Source: an uncultured Polycyclovorans sp. (GTDB lineage Bacteria; Pseudomonadota; Gammaproteobacteria; Nevskiales; Nevskiaceae). Taken from it: 34,034 nt of DNA. Under the pieces are notes generated by a model. That model ran no database searches. It was not told where the DNA came from and worked only from the letters and a program-made list of their open reading frames with translations. The DNA is taken from NCBI GenBank assembly GCA_936928855.1, contig CAKZHZ010000045.1, forward strand, positions 1 through 34,034. Reading direction: 5' to 3'. The position numbers and the translations under genes were made by a program. Numbering within the stretch: position 1 is the first letter of the stretch; every line of letters starts with the position of its first letter. This document shows positions 15,412-24,307 of this stretch, one piece after another.

Positions 15412-16182
15412 TCAGGCGGTCATGCCACCGTCCACCACCATATCACTGCCGGTCATGTAGCTCGCATCGTCACTGGCCAGGAACACCACGGCCCGCGCGA
15501 TCTCGGCCGGCTGGGCAAAACGCCCCATCGGAATACGCGCGAGGGTCTTGCCGACGAACGCCTCCGCCTCCTCCGGCGGCAAGGTGCCCATGGCACCGGC
15601 CACCAGCTGCGTCTCCGCAAACCCGGGACACAGGGCATTGATCCGCACCGGGTAGCCTTCACGCGCGCAATGGATCGCCGCCGCCCTGGTGAGCAATCGC
15701 ACCCCGGCCTTGCTGGCGTTGTAGGCCACGATGATCGGCTCGCCCAGCAGCCCCTCGATGGACGCCACGTTGATGATGGCCCCACCCCGCTGCTTCATCC
15801 GCGCAATCCCCTGCTGGGTGCCCAGGAACACCGCGTCGAGATTCACCGCCTGGGTCTTGCGCCAGTCGGCGAAACTCAGCGTCTCGATGGTGCCCAGCAG
15901 CGCGATGCCGGCATTGTTGACCAGTACGTCGATCGCGCCGAAATGCTGCTCGGCCATGTCGAGCACACCGGCCCAGTCGGACTCGGAGGTCACGTCATGG
16001 CGTGCGAACATCACCCGCTCGCCGCTGGGGTCCAGTTTCCGGACGGCGGCCTGTCCCTCTGCAACGTCGAGGTCGGTGATCACCACCTTGGCCCCCGCAC
16101 CCAGCAGGCATTGCGCTGCGGCAAGGCCAAGCCCCCGTGCGCCACCGGTGATCAGGCACACCTTGCCATCGACACGGCTCAT
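15412..16182 (-). CDS. Short-chain dehydrogenase/reductase (hydroxysteroid-dehydrogenase-like)
   Basis: 256 residues, classical SDR. Cofactor motif TGGARGLG (12-19) with a following ITDLD aspartate (about 36-39) suggesting NAD(H) preference; NNAG at 89-92; catalytic S141, Y154 and K158 (YNASK). The C-terminus MTGSDMVVDGGMTA is the usual ending. It oxidises or reduces a secondary alcohol/ketone; sequence resemblance is to 3-alpha/20-beta hydroxysteroid dehydrogenases and 3-hydroxyacyl-type SDRs, and the true substrate is unknown. Its start overlaps the stop of the esterase gene (ATGA at 16179-16182), so the two are translationally coupled. Confidence 0.9.
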   Translation of the reverse strand: MSRVDGKVCLITGGARGLGLAAAQCLLGAGAKVVITDLDVAEGQAAVRKLDPSGERVMFARHDVTSESDWAGVLDMAEQHFGAIDVLVNNAGIALLGTIETLSFADWRKTQAVNLDAVFLGTQQGIARMKQRGGAIINVASIEGLLGEPIIVAYNASKAGVRLLTRAAAIHCAREGYPVRINALCPGFAETQLVAGAMGTLPPEEAEAFVGKTLARIPMGRFAQPAEIARAVVFLASDDASYMTGSDMVVDGGMTA

Positions 16183-17123
16183 GCCAGCACCTCGCGCAGT
16201 TCGGCACCGAGCTTGCGCAAGGCGGTACGGGCTTCCGGAATGGCCCCGTCCATGTTGAAACAGCCATGGATCTGGTCATCAAGCTGGGTGAAGCGCACGG
16301 GCACGCCGGCCTTGCGCAGGGCATCGGCATAGGCGATGCCATCGTCCCGCAGGGGGTCGAACCCACACACCAACACGCTGGCCGGCGGCAGCCCGGAGTG
16401 ATCGGCCGCCAGCAGGGGCGACACGCGCCAGTCCGACACCGGCGGGTTGTCTCCCAGATAGTGCCCCAGGAAATACGCCATCAGGTCCCCCGTGAGGAAG
16501 TAGCCCTCGGCATTCTCCTCATGGCTGGGACGGCCACCGCGGGCGTCGGTCACCGGATAGATCAGCAGTTGATAGCGGATGGCGGGCCCGCCGTTGTCAC
16601 GGGCATCAAGGGCGACGACAGTCGCCAGGTTGCCCCCGGCGGAATCCCCCCCGACTGCCAGCCGTCCGGCATCCAGCTTGAGGGATGCGGCCTGCTCGGC
16701 CACCCAGCGCGTGGCGGCAATGCAGTCGTCCACCGCGCCCGGGAAACGGGTTTCCGGCGCCAGCCGGTAGTCCACCGATACCACCGCACAACCGGCCGCA
16801 TTGGCCAGCGCCCGGCACATGCGGTCGTACAGGGGCAGGCTGCCGATGACGAAGCCGCCGCCATGGAAGTACATCAACACCGGCAGGGCCTGATCGGCCG
16901 TCGAGCCTGCCGGGCGATACAGGCGCATCGGGATGTCACCGCCCGGGCCGGGCGCGTTGAGGTCGCGCACGTCGGCGACGGCCTCTTCCTCACCCTGCAG
17001 GGCCACCAGCCCCATGTCAGCCCCCTGACGCGCCATCGGCGGCGGCAGCTGGTCCAGTGTGGGCTGTCCGGATGCGGCCAGCATGTCGAGCACCTTGCGG
17101 GCGCTAGCGGCGAGTTCTGCCAT
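16179..17123 (-). CDS. Hormone-sensitive-lipase family esterase
   Basis: 314 residues. Family IV features: oxyanion-hole motif HGGG (87-90 in YFHGGGFVIGS), VSVDYRLAPETRFPGAVDD, nucleophile GDSAG (159-163, S161), late acid in VLVCGFDPLRDDG and histidine in QLDDQIHGCFNM. No signal peptide, so cytoplasmic hydrolysis of a small or medium acyl ester is expected. It lies between the DUF5938 gene (9 bp) and an SDR (4-base overlap) in operon A, consistent with releasing an alcohol that the SDR then oxidises (inference). Confidence 0.92.
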   Translation of the reverse strand: MAELAASARKVLDMLAASGQPTLDQLPPPMARQGADMGLVALQGEEEAVADVRDLNAPGPGGDIPMRLYRPAGSTADQALPVLMYFHGGGFVIGSLPLYDRMCRALANAAGCAVVSVDYRLAPETRFPGAVDDCIAATRWVAEQAASLKLDAGRLAVGGDSAGGNLATVVALDARDNGGPAIRYQLLIYPVTDARGGRPSHEENAEGYFLTGDLMAYFLGHYLGDNPPVSDWRVSPLLAADHSGLPPASVLVCGFDPLRDDGIAYADALRKAGVPVRFTQLDDQIHGCFNMDGAIPEARTALRKLGAELREVLA

Positions 17124-17132
17124 GGGGTCTCC

Positions 17133-18251
17133 TCAATTTCGGGTAATGATCGGCTGGCTGACCAGACCAAAGCTCTGCAGTACGCCCAGCAGGTTGCGAT
17201 GGCCGAACGCCTGGCAACCGGAGGCGAAACCGTAGCGCTGCGGTGGCGCCTGCAGCAGATGATACGCCGCATAGGCCTGCAGCAAGCCGGTCTGCTTGTA
17301 GTTGCAGACGCCATGAATGACGCAATGCGCACGGCCCAGCGGCCCGCTCGCGTGCACCGAGTCGACCGAGGTGTTGAGACGGGGGTTCTCACGCGGCGGC
17401 ATGCCGGACTGCAGGCTCGCCGCCATGTCCGACAGGGCCTTTTCCTGTTCAGCCTGCGGCATCTTCTTGATCTGATCCTCGACCACGTTGGTGATCTGCA
17501 CCACACCTTCCATCACGGTCCGGTCGAACACGCCGCCCATGGCCTTGACGCTGGCCACCCGCGGGTCGTTCTTGAACCACACCGGGTGTGCGGTGCCGCC
17601 CCATGGCAGCGCCATCGACACCTCGTGCTGGCCCGGCACCATCACCTCGGTCCGCGCGGTCGGCGCCCACTGCACGTACTGGTTCTGCTCCAGGTAGAAG
17701 AAGTCGGCGGTGAGAATGCTGAAGATGGTCTGCGTCGAAGCGTAGGTCGGGAAGCCGCGCCACAACACCAGGATATCCAGCGTATCGAGCCCGGGTTGTT
17801 CCAGGCAGATGTTGGCTGCGATCTCGCCAGTGGTGTACATCTGGGCAATGCCCGGCGACAGCAGCAGGCCCTTTTCGGCGTACTTCTGCCCCCAGTGCTC
17901 CTCGCACCACATCATCCAGTTCTGCTCGCCGTTGGTGTCGGTGTAGTGACACCCCGCCTCGTAGGCGGCTTCGACCGCCTCGGGACCGTACTTCATGAAC
18001 GGGCCCACCATGTTGCAGACCACTTTGGCGCCGCTGAACAACTCGGTCAGGGCTTCCTTGGTGTGGGGCACTTCAACGATGTCGTATTCGGCGTTCTCGA
18101 TGCCGGGAATCTTCTCCACCACCTCCTTGATCCGCTTGGCATCGCGCCCGGCGGCGATGAAGGGGGTGCGGTATTCCCGCAGGTACTCGGCCACCAGGCG
18201 GCCGGTGTAACCGGTCACGCCGTAGATCACCACCGGCTTCTTGCTGCTCAT
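17133..18251 (-). CDS. Saccharopine-dehydrogenase-like/trans-acting enoyl reductase-like protein (DUF5938)
   Basis: 372 residues. N-terminal Rossmann fold with VVIYGVTGYTGRLVAEYL (glycine-rich loop 11-17) followed by FIAAGRDAKRI and the motif VVCNMVGPFMKYGPEAVEA, as in saccharopine dehydrogenase-like and trans-acting enoyl reductase-like proteins. The C-terminal half (ILVLWRGFPTYASTQTIFSI onward) matches what I recall of DUF5938, a group without an assigned reaction. A dinucleotide-dependent reduction of a lipid-like or CoA-bound intermediate is plausible. In operon A, 42 bp after the CoA ligase gene and 9 bp before the esterase gene. GAGGAG lies near the ATG at 18251. Confidence 0.8.
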   Translation of the reverse strand: MSSKKPVVIYGVTGYTGRLVAEYLREYRTPFIAAGRDAKRIKEVVEKIPGIENAEYDIVEVPHTKEALTELFSGAKVVCNMVGPFMKYGPEAVEAAYEAGCHYTDTNGEQNWMMWCEEHWGQKYAEKGLLLSPGIAQMYTTGEIAANICLEQPGLDTLDILVLWRGFPTYASTQTIFSILTADFFYLEQNQYVQWAPTARTEVMVPGQHEVSMALPWGGTAHPVWFKNDPRVASVKAMGGVFDRTVMEGVVQITNVVEDQIKKMPQAEQEKALSDMAASLQSGMPPRENPRLNTSVDSVHASGPLGRAHCVIHGVCNYKQTGLLQAYAAYHLLQAPPQRYGFASGCQAFGHRNLLGVLQSFGLVSQPIITRN

Positions 18252-18293
18252 CCTTGTTTCTCCTCGTGATACTGCGTGAAGTGACGCGTCCGC

Positions 18294-20330
18294 TCAGGCA
18301 GGACGCCGCCACTGGTAGTCAATGGACTCCTGTGCAAAGCGCACGAAATAGTCGATGGAACCCGGGTTCATCATGGCGTCGCGACTGGCCGCCTTTTCCA
18401 GCGGCAGCCCGACCAGCAGCTTGCGCACGGGAATTTCCATCTTCTTGCCGGTCAGGGTGTAGGGCACCTGATCGACGGCATAGATGCGGTCCGGCACATG
18501 CCGCGGACTGCAGTGCTCGCGCAACTGCTGGTTGATCCGCGCACGCAGCCCCTCGTCGAGATTGAAACCGGGTTTGAGCTTGACGAACAGCGGCATGAAG
18601 AAATGCCCGCCCGGCAGCTCGCAGCAGACGATCAGACTGTCGGCGATCTCCGGCAGCTGCTCGACCGCGCGGTAGATTTCGGCCGTACCGATGCGCACGC
18701 CGAACCGGTTCAGTGTGGAATCACTGCGGCCATAGATGTAGCACCCCCCGCGGGCATTGATCTTGATGAAATCGCCATGTCGCCATACTCCGGGGAAGAC
18801 GTTGAAATACGCCTCGTGATAGCGACTGCCGTCCGGGTCATTCCAGAAATGGATCGGCATCGAGGGAAACGGCTTCAGCGCCACCAGTTCACCGACCTCA
18901 TCGAGCTCGGCCGGCGTACCGTCGTCGCGCCAGGCCTGCACATCCATGCCCAGCAGGCGTGTCTGGATCTCTCCGGCATGGACCGGCAGAATCGGCGCGG
19001 CGCCGACGAAGCCGCTGCACAGCTCGGTGCCACCGGACTGCGAAGTGACCCACAGGTCCTGCTTCACGCAGCGGTAGAACCAGTCGAAGGTCTCGGGGGT
19101 CGAAGGCGCGCCGGCGACGATCACCGATTCCAGTCGCGACAGGTCGTAGACGTCGCCTGGCCGCAATCCGGCCTTCTCCATCATCTGCACGAAGGTGGGG
19201 CTGGCACCGAAGCTGGTGGCGCCGGTCTCGGCTGCCAGCTGCCAGAGAAAATCGGGTCCCGGATGGGCAGGATTGCCGTCGTACAGCACCGCCGCACCGC
19301 CGGCCAGCAGCGCCGCCAGCAACACGTTCCACATCATCCAGCCGGTGGTGCTGTAGAAGAACATGGTGGCGCCGGGGCGGATGTTGATATGGAAGTGCAT
19401 CAGCTTGAGATGCTCCATCAGCACCCCGACATGACTGTGCACAATCGCCTTCGGCAGTCCGGTGGTCCCGGACGAGAACACCACCCATAGCGGATGATCG
19501 TGGGCCACCCGGGTGAACTCGAACTGCTCGCGCGGCACATCGCGGTGCTGCATGAGCCGCTGCCAGGCCACCACCTTCGGCAGGTCGGGTACCGGGTTGC
19601 CGGGCTGCAGGTAGTCCAGCCACACCACGCGTTCCAGTGTGGGCAGGGCGTCGACAATGCGGCGCACCTCGCCCTCACGCCGGAAATCCTTGCCGCCGAA
19701 GCGGTAGCCATCCGCAGCGAACAACAGCTTCGGCTGGATCTGCGCAAAGCGGTCAATCACCGTCTGCACGCCGAATTCAGGCGCGGCCGATGACCACACC
19801 GCGCCAATGGCGGTCGCCGCCATCATGGCCACCGCGGTTTCCGGCACGTTGGGCATGTACGACACCACCCGGTCACCGGGCGCCACGCCCAGCTCGCGCA
19901 GCTGGGTCGCCAGAATGCGGACCTGCCGCCCCAGTTCGTGCCAGGTCATGACATCGAGCGGCCGGCACTCGGTGCGATGCCGGAACACCACCTCGTCCGG
20001 CGTCGCCTGCGCCTCATGCCGCAGCAGATGCTCGGCATAGTTCACCTGCGAACCCTCGAACCAGCGAACGCCCTGCATGCCCTCGCCGCTGAGCACGCGG
20101 GTGTACGGCGTACTGCTGATGATGTCGAAGTAGTCCCAGATGGAACCCCAGAAATCCTCGATATCCGCCACCGACCATTGCCACAGCGCCGCATAGTCCT
20201 CGAAACGCTTGCCCCGGTTGCGGGCCAGCCAACCCATGTAGTGGCTGATCTGCGAGGCCTGCGAAAACGCCGGCCGCGGCGTCCACAGCCAGTCGCCCTC
20301 CGCCAGCTTGCGGTTGGGTTCGTCCGCCAT
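18294..20330 (-). CDS. Acetoacetyl-CoA synthetase-like acyl-CoA ligase
   Basis: 678 residues from the ATG at 20330, chosen because GAGGAGGGG stands 6 bases upstream and the family begins at this point. An upstream in-frame ATG at 20408 overlaps the SDR stop (ATGA) and would add 26 unmatched residues. ANL-superfamily features: adenylate loop VVFSSGTTGLPKAIVHSH (SSGTTGLPK 286-294), TTGWMMWNVLLAAL, SQSGGTELCSGF, and the C-terminal hinge and lysine loop TGKKMEIPVRKLL. The N-terminus (FWGSIWDYFDIIS) is that of acetoacetyl-CoA synthetases, which use ATP to activate beta-keto acids. In this operon the substrate may be a different keto- or branched acid. Cytoplasmic. Confidence 0.88.
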   Translation of the reverse strand: MADEPNRKLAEGDWLWTPRPAFSQASQISHYMGWLARNRGKRFEDYAALWQWSVADIEDFWGSIWDYFDIISSTPYTRVLSGEGMQGVRWFEGSQVNYAEHLLRHEAQATPDEVVFRHRTECRPLDVMTWHELGRQVRILATQLRELGVAPGDRVVSYMPNVPETAVAMMAATAIGAVWSSAAPEFGVQTVIDRFAQIQPKLLFAADGYRFGGKDFRREGEVRRIVDALPTLERVVWLDYLQPGNPVPDLPKVVAWQRLMQHRDVPREQFEFTRVAHDHPLWVVFSSGTTGLPKAIVHSHVGVLMEHLKLMHFHINIRPGATMFFYSTTGWMMWNVLLAALLAGGAAVLYDGNPAHPGPDFLWQLAAETGATSFGASPTFVQMMEKAGLRPGDVYDLSRLESVIVAGAPSTPETFDWFYRCVKQDLWVTSQSGGTELCSGFVGAAPILPVHAGEIQTRLLGMDVQAWRDDGTPAELDEVGELVALKPFPSMPIHFWNDPDGSRYHEAYFNVFPGVWRHGDFIKINARGGCYIYGRSDSTLNRFGVRIGTAEIYRAVEQLPEIADSLIVCCELPGGHFFMPLFVKLKPGFNLDEGLRARINQQLREHCSPRHVPDRIYAVDQVPYTLTGKKMEIPVRKLLVGLPLEKAASRDAMMNPGSIDYFVRFAQESIDYQWRRPA

Positions 20331-20404
20331 ATGCTGCCCCTCCTCGTTCTTCTGCTGGGTGCCCGCGCGCAGGTTGGTCGCGGGGTGTCGCGTCCCGGGG
20401 ACGC

Positions 20405-21220
20405 TCATGCCGCCACCACGCCTCCATCGATCGACAGCTCGGCACCGGTCACCCACCCGGCCGCATCGCTGGCCAGATAGATCACCGCGCTGGCAACATC
20501 GGCGGGCTCACCGAAACGCCCCAGTGGATGCAGCGCCAACAGCGCAGCCTCGGCGCCTGCGCGGTCCGGCACCAGATCCAGCTCGATCAGGCCGTCCAGC
20601 AGCTGCTCGCCCATCGCCGTCAGGATCAGCCCCGGGTGCAGTGAATTGACCCGCACGCCCGCGCCCAGGCGACCACACTCGACGGCGGCGGTCTTGGTCA
20701 GGCTGCGCACCGCGCCCTTGGAGGCCCCGTAGGCGCCATGCGCCAACACGCCCACCAGCGCCGCTGCGGAGGACAGATTGATGATCGAGCCGCCGTGGCC
20801 GCTGGCGCCGCCCGGCGACATCGCCCGGATCGCGTGCTTGCACCCCAGAAACGTGCCGGTGACGTTGATGTCCTGAATCTGGCGGAACTGCGCCAGGCTG
20901 CAGTCGCGCACCAGGGCGCCGGATTCAACGCCCGCGTTGTTGACCAGCACATCCAGACGGCCATAGCTGCCGATGGCAGCGGACACGGCGGCCTCCCAGG
21001 CAGCCTCGTCAGTGACATCGTGGGTGCGACACTCCGCCTCTCCGCCCGCGCGGCGGATGATGTCGACGGTCTCGCGACCGCCTTCGTCGGCGATATCGGT
21101 CACCAGCAGCCGGGCGCCGACGGAGGACAGCGCCAGTGCGATCTCGCGGCCCAAGCCACGCGCACCACCGGTCACCAATGCCACCTTGCCATCCAGGCGG
21201 AATCGCTTGAGATAGTCCAT
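20405..21220 (-). CDS. Short-chain dehydrogenase/reductase, first gene of operon A
   Basis: 271 residues from the ATG at 21220 (GAGGAG about 9 bases upstream); a longer frame to 21286 lacks support. Classical SDR: TGGARGLG (17-24), VTDIAD acid residue after strand 2, NNAG (94-97), catalytic S151, Y164 and K168 (YGASK), and the ending GWVTGAELSIDGGVVA. The second half carries a longer loop after GLILTAMGEQLLDGL. A dehydrogenase for a hydroxy-acid, hydroxyacyl-CoA or sterol-like substrate; not further identifiable. It is promoter-proximal in operon A: a dyad motif shared with operon B lies about 105-135 bp upstream. Confidence 0.9.
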   Translation of the reverse strand: MDYLKRFRLDGKVALVTGGARGLGREIALALSSVGARLLVTDIADEGGRETVDIIRRAGGEAECRTHDVTDEAAWEAAVSAAIGSYGRLDVLVNNAGVESGALVRDCSLAQFRQIQDINVTGTFLGCKHAIRAMSPGGASGHGGSIINLSSAAALVGVLAHGAYGASKGAVRSLTKTAAVECGRLGAGVRVNSLHPGLILTAMGEQLLDGLIELDLVPDRAGAEAALLALHPLGRFGEPADVASAVIYLASDAAGWVTGAELSIDGGVVAA

Positions 21221-21325
21221 TGCCGCTCTCCTCAGTTTTGATTGTGCGCGCCTGACATGCCGGCCCCGGCCGGAATGACGACGCATGGTTGTTTTATCGG
21301 ACGCTACTCCCCCGCCGTCAGCTTG

Positions 21326-21354
21326 CCGCTACCCTGTCGGGTAGTTTTCCCGGG
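21326..21354 (-). promoter_or_regulatory. Dyad motif upstream of operon A (putative LuxR/MalT-type operator)
   Basis: Contains the perfect 16-bp palindrome CTACCCTGTCGGGTAG (21329-21344) followed on the plus strand by TTTTCCC. A related element, ACCTTAAAGGGTAGTTTT, lies upstream of operon B (31597-31614). Both fit ACCY-N4-GGGTAGTTTT and have the same orientation relative to their leftward operons. The gap 21221-21399 also serves the divergent lipoprotein gene. GATAAA on the minus strand near 21296 is a weak -10 candidate. Confidence 0.6.
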
Positions 21355-21399
21355 GTGCAGGGTCGTTCAAGGTGCGGGTCTGGTCTTCTGGAGTACGCC

Positions 21400-22845
21400 A
21401 TGAACCTGCCGTCCGCCCGTGCCGCTGCGCTCGTCCTGTTGCTGGGACTGGTCGCCTGCATCAGCCCCGCCCCGGTGCCGCAGGTGGACTTCTCCGGCAT
21501 CATGCGACCGCTGGCGGATTGCCGTGCCCTGTACGCAGAGGTCGATGCCCGCGTCGCGGCCGCCGGCGTTCAGCATCCCGCCTACCACCGGGTGCCCGGC
21601 TTCCCCTACCTGCGAAGTGACCGGCTGATCGCCTCCTACCGCCACGAGGTCGACGATATCGATCAGCTCGGGGCCTGGACACGACGCATGCGCGAGATGG
21701 ATCAGGAGGCACGGGACTATGAGTTGCGCAATCTCAACCTGCCCCGTCAGGAGCGGGCCGACCTGCACGGCCGCATGCACAGCTGCGGCTACGGCCTGGT
21801 GTCGCTGGAACTGCAGCAGCCCGAGGTGCTGGAACGCCTCAAGACCGCTGTCATGCCGCCCGAAGAGCACGCGGGTGGCGCCCGTGCGCTGGGCCTGCTG
21901 CCACTGACCTCGCCCCTGATCCGCCAGGGCTGGGAGCGCCGGGCCAAGGCCGTCAGCCAGCGCTTCGACGAAGCCGCCAGCACCGTACCACCGCCGCACA
22001 TCACGGTCTGGCACCCGCTCCGATCCATTGCCGCGCACTGGCAACCGCAGGCCTTCGACACCCTTCCCGAAGATCCCCTCGGCTTCCCCGGCCTGATCAC
22101 CACCGCCTGGCAGGCACTGGTGGAGGCCCACGCACCCCAGCTATGGCTCACCGCCACTGACCGGCAGCCCGGACACCCGGTGCTGCAAAACGGCGCGTGG
22201 GACGTGTCGGCCGGGGAGCCGGTGGTGCATTACCAGATTGCGTTCACCCGCTTCGGCGACGCGCCACTGGTGCAGATCATCTACTTCATCTGGAGCCGCA
22301 GCCCACAGGGGCCCGAGATGATGCAGTGGCGTGTCACGCTCGACCGTCAGGGCGAGGCCCTGCTCTATGACAGCCTGCACCCCGCCGATGGCGTGCCGCT
22401 GTGGTTCCCGGTCCAGACACTGACACGACGCACCGACGCATCACCTGCCCCGCTGCTGATCCCCCAGACGCAAGCAGTCGGGGGGCGCCCCGCCCTGCAG
22501 CTGGGCGGCGCGCGCAACCTGCTGTTGCGCATCCGCGACAGTCGGAACACACCGAACACCTACGACCGGCACAGCTACCGGCTCGCCCCATTCGACCTGC
22601 TCTACACCCTCGCATCCGACGCCACCGAGAGCGCCCTCAGCACCAACCTGTTTCTGCCGGACGGCCGTCTGCGCGGGAGTGATGACCAGGGCATTGCATG
22701 GCCCTGGATCAGCGGACTGCCCACCGACGGCGCGATCCACCACTTTCAGCGCCAGGCCATGGATCCGATCCGCCCGCTCCACTACGACGACGCGCGGCTG
22801 CTGGAGCACTGGTTCGAGCCCCCGCGCCCAGCCCCACAGGGATAA
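21400..22845 (+). CDS. Predicted lipoprotein of unknown function
   Basis: 481 residues from the ATG at 21400 (CTGGAG about 8 bases upstream); an open frame starting earlier at 21289 crosses the palindrome and lacks a signal. The N-terminus RAAALVLLLGLVACISPAP is a lipoprotein signal with lipobox LVAC, so cleavage and lipidation should occur at that cysteine (residue 20); no aspartate at +2, so outer-membrane sorting is expected. The remainder (for example HITVWHPLRSIAAHWQPQAF, VVHYQIAFTRFGDAPLVQII, LLYDSLHPADGVPLWFPVQT) contains no motif I can assign. Divergent from operon A, sharing its promoter gap, and convergent with the DUF1329 gene 6 bp away, so it may serve the same uptake or hydrolysis pathway. 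Confidence 0.8.
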   Translation: MNLPSARAAALVLLLGLVACISPAPVPQVDFSGIMRPLADCRALYAEVDARVAAAGVQHPAYHRVPGFPYLRSDRLIASYRHEVDDIDQLGAWTRRMREMDQEARDYELRNLNLPRQERADLHGRMHSCGYGLVSLELQQPEVLERLKTAVMPPEEHAGGARALGLLPLTSPLIRQGWERRAKAVSQRFDEAASTVPPPHITVWHPLRSIAAHWQPQAFDTLPEDPLGFPGLITTAWQALVEAHAPQLWLTATDRQPGHPVLQNGAWDVSAGEPVVHYQIAFTRFGDAPLVQIIYFIWSRSPQGPEMMQWRVTLDRQGEALLYDSLHPADGVPLWFPVQTLTRRTDASPAPLLIPQTQAVGGRPALQLGGARNLLLRIRDSRNTPNTYDRHSYRLAPFDLLYTLASDATESALSTNLFLPDGRLRGSDDQGIAWPWISGLPTDGAIHHFQRQAMDPIRPLHYDDARLLEHWFEPPRPAPQG

Positions 22846-22851
22846 GGTCGG

Positions 22852-24225
22852 TCAGCTGCCCAGACGGCTCAGCGCCGATTGGGTCAGATACCGGTCGTAC
22901 ATCCCCGGATCGTTGGCGATGGTCTCGTGCCCGGACACCTTGCGCACCTGCTCCAGGCGCGTCATTGCCCGGGTCTGCAAGTCAAAGGCATGCACATGCG
23001 CCCAGGACCAGTAAGGGTGCGCACCATCGAGGAACTGCCGGTCGCCGCGCTGATACAGCGAGAAGGCGGCATCAAATGATCGGTAGGCCTGCCCCCGACG
23101 GTCGTAGGAAACCATCGCTACCGGCAAGCCGGTGCGGGCATCGAACCACACCCGCTTCTTGCTCACCGGCGCCCGTGGAAACTTCACCGGCTCCGCTTCG
23201 CAGATGATGGCTTCCGGTACCAGTTCCACCGTGGTGTCCCAGAAGGTCTTGCCCTCCGGCCCGCCATGGGTGGCGTGGTGCCAGTTGTCGTCATCAGGAT
23301 TCCAGTTGTCATCCAGGGCGCATAGCGCCGGCCCCCGGCCGACAATGCGGTAATTCCCCCAGGTGTAGAGCGGGTCCCCTGCCGCCCAGGCATCGGAGAG
23401 GTACAGAGTGGAGCCGGGAATGAGCGGCTCGAAACGCTGATCCGTGGGGAACTGCCGGACCCGCTTGAATTCGGGCACATAGCCGTAGAGCACCGGAAAG
23501 GTGCTGTGGTCATAGGGCCAGATGTTGAGAAAGGAGGTCCCGCGGGAGCTCTGCGGCGACAGGAAGACAATGGACTGATAGCGCAGCTTGTCCTCGTGTC
23601 CGGGCCAGTAAGGTTTGGGCTCCATGGTGGTGCGCGCCACCGGCGACAATTCGGCCCAACCCGCGTCGTAGGTGTAGTTCACCTTGCCTTCCGAACCCAG
23701 GTCCTCCTCGTAGATGGCGTAGAACGAGGCGTCGTGCCGCCCCCAGTTGAGGGTCAGGCTGGCGAACAGCTCCAGTGCGGTTTCCGCCGCCGGGAACGGA
23801 TTGCCGCCAATCCACGGACCGCCATCCGGACCCACCACATTGCCCTTTTCGTCGAAGCGCGCCTTGCCCTGATTGCGCAGCGTGGCCTCAAGATATTCCC
23901 AGGGGCTCAGGCGCATCAGATCGGTGGTGGAGGCCTTCACCTTGAGGCGGCGCCCCATCTCCCGCACCTGCTCGTACTTCACCGGCTCCAGCAGGTCCTT
24001 GACCCACTCGACATTGTCGGCGGTGATCACGTCGCCTGGCTTGATGCGACCCTTCGTGTAGGCCTCGATGGACAACAGCTCCTCGGGGTACGCCCGGGTC
24101 ACCTCGCCGGTTTCGGCCAGGGCCTTCCACGCCGGCATCAGGACACCGGCCGCTCCGCTTCCGGCGGCAACGGCCTTGAGAAAGTGACGACGGCTGTAGT
24201 CGCGGTCAAAACGTCGGATGTGCAT
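22852..24225 (-). CDS. DUF1329 protein, Tat-exported (copy a)
   Basis: 457 residues from the ATG at 24225, with GGAGG 6 bases upstream; four extra codons upstream are not needed. A clear twin-arginine signal, SRRHFLKAVAAGSGAAG (R12-R13), directs folded export to the periplasm. The body has the DUF1329 features: the motif VITADNVEWVKDLLEPVKYE, then PWIGGNPFP, RRGQAYRSFDAAF, and a tryptophan-rich C-terminus. DUF1329 folds are considered related to LolA/LolB-type lipoprotein carriers, which bind lipid in a half-barrel; family members are usually encoded next to DUF1302. It is the last gene of operon B and follows a strong terminator-like hairpin. A paralogue lies at 27432-28808. Confidence 0.9.
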   Translation of the reverse strand: MHIRRFDRDYSRRHFLKAVAAGSGAAGVLMPAWKALAETGEVTRAYPEELLSIEAYTKGRIKPGDVITADNVEWVKDLLEPVKYEQVREMGRRLKVKASTTDLMRLSPWEYLEATLRNQGKARFDEKGNVVGPDGGPWIGGNPFPAAETALELFASLTLNWGRHDASFYAIYEEDLGSEGKVNYTYDAGWAELSPVARTTMEPKPYWPGHEDKLRYQSIVFLSPQSSRGTSFLNIWPYDHSTFPVLYGYVPEFKRVRQFPTDQRFEPLIPGSTLYLSDAWAAGDPLYTWGNYRIVGRGPALCALDDNWNPDDDNWHHATHGGPEGKTFWDTTVELVPEAIICEAEPVKFPRAPVSKKRVWFDARTGLPVAMVSYDRRGQAYRSFDAAFSLYQRGDRQFLDGAHPYWSWAHVHAFDLQTRAMTRLEQVRKVSGHETIANDPGMYDRYLTQSALSRLGS

Positions 24226-24235
24226 GCCTACCTCC

Positions 24236-24264
24236 AAAAAAAACGCCGGGCAGAGCCCGGCGTT
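24236..24264 (-). terminator. Rho-independent terminator-like hairpin before DUF1329 copy a
   Basis: On the minus strand a perfect 10-bp stem (AACGCCGGGC, loop TCT, GCCCGGCGTT) is followed by eight T. It lies after the DUF1302 stop (24308) and its U-tract abuts the GGAGG of the next gene, whose start is at 24225. A second small hairpin, 24279-24295 (GCCCGG/CCGGGC), precedes it. Transcripts reaching DUF1329 copy a must read through it, since there is no space for a further promoter. Confidence 0.8.
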
Positions 24265-24307
24265 CTGTAATCCCGGACGCCCGGATCACCCGGGCCCCGG
24301 TGCCGGC

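Noticed and set aside
16266..18269. Plus-strand open frame of 667 codons opposite the esterase and DUF5938 genes
   Set aside because: Spans two recognisable genes on the other strand and has no start context or domain; histidine- and glutamine-rich text is typical of antisense frames in GC-rich DNA.
20331..20456. N-terminal extension of the CoA ligase to 720 residues
   Set aside because: The extension covers the end of the SDR gene and lacks family similarity; a strong ribosome binding site stands before the ATG at 20330.
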